DNA from: an uncultured Bacteroidales bacterium | Lineage (GTDB): Bacteria > Bacteroidota > Bacteroidia > Bacteroidales > UBA932 | DNA: 49,183 nt | Direction of reading: 5' to 3' | NCBI GenBank assembly: GCA_900320365.1 | Contig: ONSC01000001.1 | Coordinates: forward strand, 1-49,183 | Shown here: one piece after another, positions 6,720 through 14,832 of the stretch | Numbering within the stretch: position 1 is the first letter of the stretch | Layout of the letters: each line of letters opens with the position of its first letter | Notes under the pieces: model-generated | The model's database searches: none | The model's input: only the letters and a program-made list of their open reading frames with translations | Told to the model about the DNA's origin: nothing | Position numbers and translations under genes: made by a program

Positions 6720-9257
6720 TTATTCTATCACAAACATGAAACCCTTCCCTTGGGGAATCTTGATACCCTCCAGTGAAGGATTGGCATTTTCCTCCTGGAA
6801 TTCGGTAACGGCCGGCTGGTATATTTTCACCTTCGCAGGATCCAGACCAAGTTTTGTCCAGTCGATGTTTATGTCACATGTGACATCTGAGTCACCCCAG
6901 CATGCCACCGCTATTATAGCGCTTTTCTCCCCTTTATAAAGTGATGCCTTGACCATATCGCTGTCAGTGGAGACTGGGCAACGCTCGTCCCAGTAGCCGA
7001 GCAGTTCCTTGGAAGCGATGTCATAATTATCCCAGAATGTCCATATATAATCAGGGCGATTACCACTCCATCCCGCTCGATTGGTCATACCGTAAACCAT
7101 TCCCCTCCAGCGGTTTCCACCCCCCTGAAGCATCTGCCCGGGAAGGCCGAAAGGAATAGATGAGACCTCAATGAGCCAATGGTCTGGCATCCGGTTGTAG
7201 TCACGACCCTCACCGATCCATGTAAGATCGATATAAGGGAGAAGGTCCATATAGATATTGATACAATTCGCATATCCTGCTGGTTCACAGAAATGATTCC
7301 AGGTGTGCATATCAATGCGGCCAGCGGTACGGTACTGGTCAATCAGGCGCCTCGCGCGACGTACAGTGACCCGATCAAGGGCGGAGTCATCGATATACAC
7401 CCCGTCTATCTCCATGTTACGTAGCATCCAATCAAGGCCGCCAATGTAGAAGTTGTTCAGACGGCTGTCTGGAGTGGTGATGACGGACAGGTCAATCTCT
7501 CCCTTGAAGAGACCATTATGGATTTCATTGTACCACGCCGGGATATAGTTTTCCTTCATGTTGGTCTTGAGCCATTCTGAAGGGCCATTCCGATTGATAA
7601 CTGTGCGACATTCATTACCGGGACCAGGGAAGAGTACCTCGCCCTGGAGAGAGTTGAACGCCCAGAATTCGGGGATGTTTTTCGTGAGTTCACGGGTGGT
7701 GTAGTAAACCTTCAGCCTTTGTCCGTGCTCATGAGCGTCATTGATGACCATCTTGAGAGTGTCCACGCACTCGTCAAGATAAGGATAGTTGATGAAAGGA
7801 TAGTGGGGGGCGGCATGATGGATATTCACTATGTTCGCCCCAAGTTCTCTGGCCTGGACGAGCTTGTCGAACTCATCAGGAATACCACCGTGGAAATATC
7901 GGTCACCGTACTTGACGCTCCTGTCAACAAGTTTGAAGGGAGTGAGGAGTAGCTCGAAGTTGAAATGAAGTTCCTCGCCCTTAGCCATTCGCCTCTCACC
8001 TGAGAATGCCTTGACAGAGGCCCCGTCGCCGTCCGGGCAGATGTCAACCCCACCCTTGCCACCGTTGCTCCAAGAGACAGGCTCCACGATACGGCCGAAT
8101 TCATAATATACATTGACCAGAGGCTTCTTATAATTCTCATCTTTGAGCATAAGACGGATCCCGCCGTCAACATTACCGATCCAGAGCATGTCCTGGTGCT
8201 TGGTGACATCCCATCTCCACTGGTAATCATCCTTTGGACGGATGCCTCCCTCTAAGCCAAGGCCCATGGTGTACTCGGAACTGTTGGCGCTTACGGGCAT
8301 GACAAGGCTGATATCCTTCACTTCAATACCCTTGCGGGCCTTGACGGTGACATCATAATTCACCCAGCCATCGAACTCCACGACCGCCTTGTAGGTGATA
8401 GTCAGCCGCTTCGACTTGTTGGCACCAGTCCAAGAGATAGCGGTCTCGCCATCGCTGAATACGGGGCTACCGCTCCTAAGCTCCAGCTCGCTACCATCAG
8501 CCAGAGTGACTTCAAATGACATGGGAGCGGAGAGGACATTAATGCCATTATCATTGAAAGTCTCGACAGACTTGTTGAAATATGACTTGAAACCTGCTGG
8601 AAAGCCATCCTCGCCGATAATAAGATCGCGTCCGAGCAGCTTGATCACATTGCCCTCACGCTTAAGGGGGTCAAAGCCCTTGGTGACTGTAGCCTCCTGG
8701 CCGAGGGTGGTGTTGAGCCAGCTCATCCTGCTCAGGTTCTTGCCGGTGGAACAGCCTTTCTCCTCAACTTTACCATCGCCCACAGTGATGGTAACGGGAA
8801 GTTTGACCTTGCCTTGAGAACTGTTGATAATCACCTTTCCTTTATAAGTACCGGGTTTGACTCCTGTAAGGTCAACACCTATCCAGAGTGGCTGAAGCTT
8901 GCCTTCGGCGATATCGACCTTCTTGGTGAAGGTATCTCCGGCGCTGTTGACTCCACCACAATTGAAGCAGGTCATCATGTCCTTGCCAAAGCCTCCGACA
9001 CCAGCGGCCTTGAATGGCTTGAACACGACCTTGACATCGGTGAGTGTTTGATACGCCTTGACACCTATTTGGAAGGTGAAATATTCACCTGTTGTCGCAT
9101 TGAGGACTTCCGCCTTGGGGGACCAGGTGGCGATAGAGTCAACCACTTTAATGGGATTCTCACGGCTCTCGATCACAGCGTCGAAAGCGTGGTTGCCGGC
9201 TTGAAGAGTAAATGCGGCAAACAGGGCTAATGCGATTGTGGACAATGACTTATTCAT
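6720..9257 (-). CDS. secreted GH123-like glycoside hydrolase (DUF6067-type)
   Basis: An 845-residue protein with a signal peptide (MNKSLSTIALALFAAFTLQA, cut near AGNHA). The N-terminal 170 residues form beta-rich modules with PGTYKGKVIINSSQGKVKLP, typical of the N-terminal domain of GH123-like proteins. The centre resembles a barrel enzyme: DEFDKLVQARELGANIVNIH at about 470-490, HEHGQRLKVYYTTREL, then the acidic motif MEIDGVYIDDSALDR near residue 620, followed by MHTWNHFCEP and WIGEGRDYNRMPDHWLIE. Proteins of this layout are annotated in gut Bacteroidota as glycoside hydrolase domain (formerly DUF6067) proteins; GH123 members act on N-acetylgalactosaminides, but the substrate here is not shown. 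Its ATG overlaps the end of the upstream lipoprotein gene by 8 bases, so the two are co-translated and probably act on the same glycan. Confidence 0.75.
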   Translation of the reverse strand: MNKSLSTIALALFAAFTLQAGNHAFDAVIESRENPIKVVDSIATWSPKAEVLNATTGEYFTFQIGVKAYQTLTDVKVVFKPFKAAGVGGFGKDMMTCFNCGGVNSAGDTFTKKVDIAEGKLQPLWIGVDLTGVKPGTYKGKVIINSSQGKVKLPVTITVGDGKVEEKGCSTGKNLSRMSWLNTTLGQEATVTKGFDPLKREGNVIKLLGRDLIIGEDGFPAGFKSYFNKSVETFNDNGINVLSAPMSFEVTLADGSELELRSGSPVFSDGETAISWTGANKSKRLTITYKAVVEFDGWVNYDVTVKARKGIEVKDISLVMPVSANSSEYTMGLGLEGGIRPKDDYQWRWDVTKHQDMLWIGNVDGGIRLMLKDENYKKPLVNVYYEFGRIVEPVSWSNGGKGGVDICPDGDGASVKAFSGERRMAKGEELHFNFELLLTPFKLVDRSVKYGDRYFHGGIPDEFDKLVQARELGANIVNIHHAAPHYPFINYPYLDECVDTLKMVINDAHEHGQRLKVYYTTRELTKNIPEFWAFNSLQGEVLFPGPGNECRTVINRNGPSEWLKTNMKENYIPAWYNEIHNGLFKGEIDLSVITTPDSRLNNFYIGGLDWMLRNMEIDGVYIDDSALDRVTVRRARRLIDQYRTAGRIDMHTWNHFCEPAGYANCINIYMDLLPYIDLTWIGEGRDYNRMPDHWLIEVSSIPFGLPGQMLQGGGNRWRGMVYGMTNRAGWSGNRPDYIWTFWDNYDIASKELLGYWDERCPVSTDSDMVKASLYKGEKSAIIAVACWGDSDVTCDINIDWTKLGLDPAKVKIYQPAVTEFQEENANPSLEGIKIPQGKGFMFVIE

Positions 9258-11538
9258 ATTGTACGGGGAGTGTCACGGTGACGGTCCCGCCACTGGGGAC
9301 ATGGACCTTTGGCCAAGTATAGAAAGCGTTCCATCCCAGGGAGTTTTCCCGAGCGTACTCGGAAGTTTCCGCCAGAACGGAGACATCGCCATCTCGATAG
9401 GTCGGGTTTGATATCTCAAGGGTGACGCTCGAGGCGTCACTGCTGACAATCTTAGCGTTTACATGGTCAAAGACCGTGATCTCGCCCTTGTCCGGCTGTA
9501 CGTAGATGCCGGGATTCTCCGTGGTGTGGAATAGAGTGGTGTTCTCCCACGCTATATTCGAGTCATCCTGAGGGATATTGCCGATGCCGCTCTCCCCTTC
9601 CCAGTCTCCTATATTCACACGCTCCGTGACATAGCCGAATCCTCCATCGCTCTGTATGCGATTGCCCTCAGTGTTCACGTATTGCACGATGTTGTGGGCC
9701 ATATCCCTATCGAGTTCGAGGTACCGCCTGTCGCCGGTGCGACGATAGAGTTTAAGAAGGAAATCGCCCGAAAGCACATAGATACCAGGGCCGCTATGCT
9801 CATTCTGAACGCTCGCCCAGACGGATCCGGCGGACTGTACACCATGCTGGCCGAAGATGGACTGTTCGGGGAACTTATAATCGTAAGAAACAACCCAAGT
9901 GGAGAAATATGCCGCCGCGTCACAGGCTCGTTTCAGCCATTTCTCGTCACGGGTGATTTCGTAAAGGGCTGTGAAGGACTCCGCCAACTCTCCGGAAGAC
10001 TCGCTGTCCGGGGCCTGGAGGATCTCAGCTGGACCGCCTCCCACATAGCCCTTAGCAAGGTGGTTCTCGTAATAATAGTCACCAGCTTTCTCAGCTAAAG
10101 CGAGGTACGATGGCTCATTGTAATATCTTGACGCATATGCTAAAGCACCCATCGCGAGAGCTCCTGCTGATGAATTAGGGGTGTACATGTCCCCAGTGCA
10201 TGCATAAACCATCTGCCCGAACTCACCGTAACGGTTGAATAGGGTCACAAGAGCGTCGCAGGCCTTACGCATGCAAGCTTCCCAAGAAGGCTTGATCATG
10301 TCCGCACGGCCTTGAAGGCGGAGCATGTCAAAGCATTGTAGCGAGAAATAAATGGTCATCGCCGTACGACGGATCATTGACACGTCCCGGTTGCCCTGCT
10401 CACAGGTGGCGAAATCGTCTCCAAAGAACACACCCTTCATCATGATTCCGTTGAAGAGGCCGGACTCACGCTGCATGTATTCGATGGAGTCAAAGGTGCG
10501 GCCGATGCGGCGCAGGATCTCATCATAATCAGGATGCGGGTTGGCCAACTGCATCAGAGTGAGTGCCGGAGGTCCGTTCCAAGCAAGTTGGAGATGGCCG
10601 AAACGGTTGTCCTGTAAGGGTTTGTTGCTGTCGTATCCGAAGTTCTTGTCCTCGTACCATTTGTCCTTGAAATGATGGGCGAATATGGTCGAGCGAATGC
10701 TGCTGAAAGGCTCCAGATTACGGACTCCGTTTTGCCCGGACAAGTCCTTACGGACCGATAGGAACTTGTAAAAATAAGCCTGAAGGTCCTCGCATGTGAA
10801 ATCATACACCCGGAATCGCATCTTTATGGAATCGCCTGCCTTTAAAGCCACGCCCTTGTCGTCACTCGGATGGTCGGCGTTGCACATGGTATAGTGGTGC
10901 TCACGCACGCCTGGGGCTGACAACCGTATAGTCAGACGACCTTCGGAAGGATATTCATTGATGAAAAAAGCTTCGTTTCCAAGAACTTTGTCCTGCTTGG
11001 TAAGGATAAAGAAACCCTTCTTCGCCTCCTTGGCATAGAAACCAGCGAGAGGAGTGGACAAGCTATTGGTCTTGAAATCCACATACGAGTCGCTACCGTC
11101 ACTAGACAGATGAGGGATGTTGGTCGTCGTGACCGGCATGTCCAGAGGGCGGTTCTCTTCATCGTAAATGAATGGAGCGTAACCGATCGGAAGTATCCTG
11201 AAGCGATTACCTCCGTACAGGTAGCAAGGGGCGAAAACATAGTTCTCAGAGCTCCAATTGTCGAATTCGAACCGCACCGCGGCACCACCGGAGGCCATTT
11301 CCCCTTCCTTCATCTTGAAAGTCAAGGCGTAGTCAGTCGCCTCATTGGAGACCTTGGTTTTCTCGACCTCCAGATCCCACCGTCCAGCCTCTCCCGATGA
11401 GAGGTTTCCGCCGTCGAAGGAGAAAGTCTGAGAGACCTTGTTGCCATCATAAGAAAGAATTTGAGGCTCAAACGGCACTGACTGGCATCCAGCTAGAAGC
11501 AGCGCTAATCCCAAAACTATAACCGATTGTTTCTTCAT
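9250..11538 (-). CDS. lipoprotein with beta-sandwich and alpha/alpha-barrel, putative glycan-active enzyme
   Basis: A 762-residue protein from ATG 11538 (a TTG at 11556 would lie in the terminator tail and is rejected). It opens MKKQSVIVLGLALLLAGCQS, a textbook lipoprotein signal with lipobox LAGC. The first 250 residues look beta-rich. From about 290 to 640 there are repeated helical hairpins rich in aromatic residues (RIGRTFDSIEYMQRESGLFN, GALAMGALAYASRYYNEPSY, GELAESFTALYEITRDEKWL, SGDFLLKLYRRTGDRRYLEL), the pattern of an alpha/alpha toroid used by many polysaccharide lyases and GH families. A beta domain closes the protein. I do not recognise a named family. The 8-base overlap with the GH123-like gene and the lipoprotein signal point to a surface-bound glycan-degrading enzyme, but the catalytic residues are not assigned. 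Confidence 0.7.
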   Translation of the reverse strand: MKKQSVIVLGLALLLAGCQSVPFEPQILSYDGNKVSQTFSFDGGNLSSGEAGRWDLEVEKTKVSNEATDYALTFKMKEGEMASGGAAVRFEFDNWSSENYVFAPCYLYGGNRFRILPIGYAPFIYDEENRPLDMPVTTTNIPHLSSDGSDSYVDFKTNSLSTPLAGFYAKEAKKGFFILTKQDKVLGNEAFFINEYPSEGRLTIRLSAPGVREHHYTMCNADHPSDDKGVALKAGDSIKMRFRVYDFTCEDLQAYFYKFLSVRKDLSGQNGVRNLEPFSSIRSTIFAHHFKDKWYEDKNFGYDSNKPLQDNRFGHLQLAWNGPPALTLMQLANPHPDYDEILRRIGRTFDSIEYMQRESGLFNGIMMKGVFFGDDFATCEQGNRDVSMIRRTAMTIYFSLQCFDMLRLQGRADMIKPSWEACMRKACDALVTLFNRYGEFGQMVYACTGDMYTPNSSAGALAMGALAYASRYYNEPSYLALAEKAGDYYYENHLAKGYVGGGPAEILQAPDSESSGELAESFTALYEITRDEKWLKRACDAAAYFSTWVVSYDYKFPEQSIFGQHGVQSAGSVWASVQNEHSGPGIYVLSGDFLLKLYRRTGDRRYLELDRDMAHNIVQYVNTEGNRIQSDGGFGYVTERVNIGDWEGESGIGNIPQDDSNIAWENTTLFHTTENPGIYVQPDKGEITVFDHVNAKIVSSDASSVTLEISNPTYRDGDVSVLAETSEYARENSLGWNAFYTWPKVHVPSGGTVTVTLPVQYE

Positions 11539-11553
11539 CTTACAGTAATCGTA

Positions 11554-11584
11554 CAAAAATGGGTGGACTATTTATCCACCCATT
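11554..11584 (-). terminator. rho-independent terminator closing the rnf operon
   Basis: On the minus strand a ten-base perfect stem, AATGGGTGGA / TCCACCCATT (11575-11584 and 11558-11567), with a seven-base loop is followed by a run of T (complement of 11555-11559). It lies 19 bases after the last gene of the rnf run and just before the ATG of the lipoprotein gene. Confidence 0.85.
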
Positions 11585-11602
11585 ATCTCTAAAGCATTGA
11601 TT

Positions 11603-12076
11603 CTAGAACATGTACCTCACTCCAAGACCAAGGGTGAAAAGCCCGTTCCGGCGGATCTTTCCGTCTCCGAACATCAGACGGGGACGGAGGCTCAATGAGA
11701 ACTGGAGCGGGAAGTCAAATATGTACTCGAGCCCCACATTGCCAAGGAGACCCGCATAAACGACATTCTCATGATCGGGGTTATCCCATACGGCGACGCT
11801 GGCTCCAGGTCCCACATAGAAACCCCATTGTCCCTCTGCGGTCCAATCCGGATGGGCTATCATGAAATTGTAAACACCATCAAGGTGGAAAGCGTTAGTG
11901 TTGAAAACGTCATCCATGCCAAGCTCGAACTCCAGGAAATCATTTTCCCCGGCATAGTTCTCATAGCTCACATCAGCTCCGTAATTACCTATACGCACAC
12001 CTACAGCTCTGGGCTGGGCGACAGCCGCAAAGGAAAAAAGCAACACTGCGGCTAATACCAAAACAAACCTCTTCAT
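11603..12076 (-). CDS. small outer-membrane beta-barrel protein
   Basis: A 157-residue protein with a clear signal peptide (MKRFVLVLAAVLLFSFAAVA, cut before QPRA). The mature part is made of alternating beta strands rich in Gly, Tyr and Phe (VGVRIGNYGADVSYENY, WGFYVGPGASVAVW, VYAGLLGNVGLEYIF, FSLSLRPRLMFG, LFTLGLGVRYMF), and it ends in Phe, the usual last residue of a barrel recognised by the Bam machinery. Eight strands fit the length. The gene begins two bases after the stop of rnfA and is the last gene before a terminator, so it is transcribed with the Rnf complex. Such a barrel beside rnf has no known role in electron transfer; co-expression may just reflect envelope biogenesis. The call is based on composition and strand pattern. 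Confidence 0.75.
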   Translation of the reverse strand: MKRFVLVLAAVLLFSFAAVAQPRAVGVRIGNYGADVSYENYAGENDFLEFELGMDDVFNTNAFHLDGVYNFMIAHPDWTAEGQWGFYVGPGASVAVWDNPDHENVVYAGLLGNVGLEYIFDFPLQFSLSLRPRLMFGDGKIRRNGLFTLGLGVRYMF

Positions 12077-12078
12077 AG

Positions 12079-12681
12079 CTACACCATTCCAGAGAATCCC
12101 ATGAACGCCATCGCCAGAATACCGCAGGTAACCAAAGCGATAGGAACGCCCTTGAACTGCTTCGGGATGTCGTTAAGCTCAAGATGCTCACGCATGCCGG
12201 CGAAAAGGATCAAAGCCATTCCGTAGCCGATAGCCGTCGCGAAAGCGTAGACAACCGATTGCCCGAGGTTGAGCATATGTGCCGGACCGCCACCGAAAGT
12301 GAATTCCTTGGTCACGACATTAAGAGCCACACCGAGGACGGCGCAGTTGGTGGTGATCAGCGGGAGGAATATTCCAAGGGCCTGATAGAGAGAAGGGCTG
12401 ATCTTTTTCAGCACGATCTCGACCATCTGTACCAAGGAAGCGATGACTAGAATGAAAGCGATCGTCTGTAGGAATTCCAAGCCGAAAGCGACCAGCAAAT
12501 ACTTGTTGATCAAGTAGGTGACAAGAGTGGCCAGGGTGATGACGAAGACCACCGCCCCGGACATTCCAGTCGCAGTCGAGACCTTACTGGAGACACCGAT
12601 GAACGGACATGTGCCCAGGAACTGGGCCAGCATTATATTATTGACGAATATCGCCGAGATGATTATGAGGAAAAATTCCAT
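12079..12681 (-). CDS. rnfA: RnfA subunit of the Rnf electron-transport complex
   Basis: A 200-residue integral membrane protein with about six helices, the normal length for RnfA/RsxA. The family marks MLAQFLGTCPFIGVSSK near the N-terminus, LITTNCAVLGVAL in the middle (with the conserved Cys) and GYGMALILFAGMREHLEL are all present. RnfA and RnfE are homologous and face opposite sides of the membrane, where their paired Cys residues are thought to hold a [2Fe-2S] cluster in the path from ferredoxin to NAD. It follows rnfE after a three-base gap in the order BCDGEA, the order usual for Bacteroidota. Confidence 0.95.
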   Translation of the reverse strand: MEFFLIIISAIFVNNIMLAQFLGTCPFIGVSSKVSTATGMSGAVVFVITLATLVTYLINKYLLVAFGLEFLQTIAFILVIASLVQMVEIVLKKISPSLYQALGIFLPLITTNCAVLGVALNVVTKEFTFGGGPAHMLNLGQSVVYAFATAIGYGMALILFAGMREHLELNDIPKQFKGVPIALVTCGILAMAFMGFSGMV

Positions 12682-12684
12682 GGC

Positions 12685-13275
12685 CTAGCTCTTTTTTGCG
12701 ATTTTGTTGAAAAGGACCATCAGGTAACCCAAGGCGATGAACGCGCCGGGAGCCATGACAAAAACGAGTATACCGTCACCGGAGATGAACTTCCATCCGA
12801 AAGCGGATCCACTTCCGAGAATCTCCCTGACAAGGCCGAGGACGGTGAGGCTCATAGTGAAGCCGAAACCTATTCCCAGGCCATCAAGGGCGGAGTCCAC
12901 GATTCCGTTCTTGCTTGCGAAGGCCTCAGCGCGACCGAGGACGATGCAGTTGACCACAATCAGCGGGATGAATAGTCCCAGAGTCTTGTACATGTCAGGT
13001 GTATAGGCCTGCATGGCGAACTGGAGAATCGTGACGAAGGTGGCGATAACAACTATGTAGACAGGGATATGAACCTTGTCCGGAACCACAGGCGCGATTG
13101 CCGAGATCACGATGTTGGAAAGCACGAGGACGAACAATGTCGCGAGACCCATGCTCATACCATTTATGGCTGAGGTTGTGGTAGCCAAGGTGGGGCACAA
13201 ACCAAGGAGAAGGACGAAGGTCGGGTTCTCCTTGAAAAAGCCTTTGGTGAATATGCCTAATTTTCTCTTGCTCAT
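12685..13275 (-). CDS. rnfE: RnfE subunit of the Rnf electron-transport complex
   Basis: A 196-residue membrane protein homologous to RnfA. Family marks are NPTFVLLLGLCPTLATTTSA near the N-terminus, IPLIVVNCIVLGRAEAFASK in the middle and the C-terminal helix ALGYLMVLF. About six membrane helices are visible. In the Rnf complex it forms, with RnfA, the membrane core that carries electrons between ferredoxin and NAD coupled to ion pumping. The two Cys-containing half-helices (CPTLA and NCIVLG) needed for the shared iron-sulfur cluster are intact. Gaps of three bases separate it from rnfG and rnfA, so the group is tightly co-translated. Confidence 0.95.
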   Translation of the reverse strand: MSKRKLGIFTKGFFKENPTFVLLLGLCPTLATTTSAINGMSMGLATLFVLVLSNIVISAIAPVVPDKVHIPVYIVVIATFVTILQFAMQAYTPDMYKTLGLFIPLIVVNCIVLGRAEAFASKNGIVDSALDGLGIGFGFTMSLTVLGLVREILGSGSAFGWKFISGDGILVFVMAPGAFIALGYLMVLFNKIAKKS

Positions 13276-13278
13276 AGC

Positions 13279-13842
13279 CTATTCTCCTTTAATGGTCTTG
13301 AAAGCCTCCACAGCGTTCTTCACAGCCAAGGTGTAAGCCCTGGATGTGATTGTGGATGCGGTGATCGCATCGACATCCCCGCCATCCTTCTTGACTGACA
13401 GGATCTTGGAGGAAGGGTCGAAGCCTTTGAACTGTGAGTAAAAATGCTCGTCCGTGTTACACTTCGCACCGAGCCCGGGGGTCTCGGTGTGGGACAGGAC
13501 CGAGGTGTTATAGACCGCTCCGTCAGGGGTGATTCCAACCATCAAGGTCAGAGGGCCTCCGAAACCAACGGTTGTAGACTTGACGGCGTAAGCCTTGACC
13601 TCTCCGCCGGAAGTGCTGATGTAATATTCAGACGGTTGTCCGCCAACCTCAACAGGCTTTGCCTCAGATAGTTCCCCACCTTCTGGAAGGACCGCTCCGA
13701 TGGAAGCTTTAAGGATGTCCGCATTGGCCTTGGCGATCGGCTCAGCTGTCAGGACATACATCCCGCCCAGCAGGGCTGAACAAACGAGACATACAGCCGT
13801 AAGGCACAGGGCCATATTGGTGAGATTTGATTTTGCTGCCAT
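13279..13842 (-). CDS. rnfG: RnfG, FMN-carrying subunit of the Rnf complex
   Basis: A 187-residue protein with one N-terminal membrane helix (ALCLTAVCLVCSALLGGMYV) and a periplasmic FMN-binding domain. The site that carries covalent FMN on Thr reads ITASTITSRA here, with Thr164 at the position of the flavinylated residue; the family usually has S-G-A-T, so the two residues before Thr differ (A-S) but the Thr is kept. HTETPGLGAK, another family mark, is present. RnfG takes electrons across the periplasmic face together with RnfD. FMN transfer needs an ApbE-type enzyme, which is not encoded in the window. It lies three bases from both rnfD and rnfE. Confidence 0.93.
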   Translation of the reverse strand: MAAKSNLTNMALCLTAVCLVCSALLGGMYVLTAEPIAKANADILKASIGAVLPEGGELSEAKPVEVGGQPSEYYISTSGGEVKAYAVKSTTVGFGGPLTLMVGITPDGAVYNTSVLSHTETPGLGAKCNTDEHFYSQFKGFDPSSKILSVKKDGGDVDAITASTITSRAYTLAVKNAVEAFKTIKGE

Positions 13843-13845
13843 ATT

Positions 13846-14829
13846 CTAAGCCCTCCCGTATTTTTTCTGATGGAACCAGTTGTTGAGAAGCGGAACCGTG
13901 GAATTCATGATGAGGATAGCGAAGCTAACACCTTCGGGGTAAGAACCGAAGTACCTGATCATCAATGTGATGAAACCAATTCCTATACCGAAGATGATCC
14001 CACCCTTAGTGCTCATCGGGCTAGTCACATAGTCGGTTGCCATGAAGCAGGATCCGAGAAGGAGACCACCGGTGAGGAGGTTGAACAGAGGATCTGTGAA
14101 CTGGGCGGGATTGGCAAGCCAGAAGATGCATGACACAGCTGCTACGGTACCGAGTATCGAGAGTGTGATCCACGGCTTGATGACCTTTCTGGCCACCAAG
14201 TAAATGAAGCCGACAAGTATCGCTATGGCGCAAGCCTCTCCAGCCGATCCTCCGATGTTCGCGAAGAGCATCTGTGAATATGTGTACCCATGGCTTGCCA
14301 TAAGGTCAGGCACAGAGGCGCCTTGCATCAAGCCTTCCTTGATAGCTCCAAGAGGAGTCGCACCGGAGACGGCGTCAACACCGAAAAGCCCCTGAGGAAT
14401 TTCCCAATGGGTCATATAAGTCGGGAAAGATATCAGCAAGAACACGCGTCCCACAAGAGCAGGGTTAAAAATGTTCTGTCCCAAGCCTCCGAAAGTCATC
14501 TTGGCTACCCCGATAGCGACCAAGGCGCCGATGAACACCACCCACCACGGAGTAGTGGAGGGAAGGTTGAGAGCGAGAAGGATACCCGTCACGGCCGCTG
14601 ACCAGTCTCCCAAAGTGGATACCTTCTTCAAGCAAAATCTCGTGATGAAATATTCAATCGCCATGCAGGAGAGCACGCTCACGGCCAGCACAAACAGCTC
14701 TTTCCAGCCGTAGAACACGACTGAAACCACCACAGCGGGCAGCAGGGCGATCACGACATCCCGCATCAAGACCTTTGTGGTGGTCTTGGAATGCAGATGC
14801 GGATTAGGTGAAACCAATATTTTGTCCAT
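13846..14829 (-). CDS. rnfD: RnfD, FMN-carrying membrane subunit of the Rnf complex
   Basis: A 327-residue membrane protein with about nine to ten helices. The covalent FMN site DAVSGATPLGA is intact with Thr158 as acceptor. Other family marks are NPHLHSKTTTKVLMRDV at the N-terminus, ALNLPSTTPWWVVFIG, FGGLGQNIFNPALVGRVFL and MATDYVTSPMSTKG. In the complex RnfD works with RnfG to move electrons on the outer side of the membrane and is thought to form part of the ion path. It starts three bases after rnfC and is followed by rnfG after three bases. Confidence 0.95.
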   Translation of the reverse strand: MDKILVSPNPHLHSKTTTKVLMRDVVIALLPAVVVSVVFYGWKELFVLAVSVLSCMAIEYFITRFCLKKVSTLGDWSAAVTGILLALNLPSTTPWWVVFIGALVAIGVAKMTFGGLGQNIFNPALVGRVFLLISFPTYMTHWEIPQGLFGVDAVSGATPLGAIKEGLMQGASVPDLMASHGYTYSQMLFANIGGSAGEACAIAILVGFIYLVARKVIKPWITLSILGTVAAVSCIFWLANPAQFTDPLFNLLTGGLLLGSCFMATDYVTSPMSTKGGIIFGIGIGFITLMIRYFGSYPEGVSFAILIMNSTVPLLNNWFHQKKYGRA

Positions 14830-14832
14830 ACG

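Noticed and set aside
11539..11556. Earlier TTG start for the alpha/alpha-barrel lipoprotein
   Set aside because: It lies in the tail of the rnf terminator; the ATG at 11538 starts a textbook lipoprotein signal.
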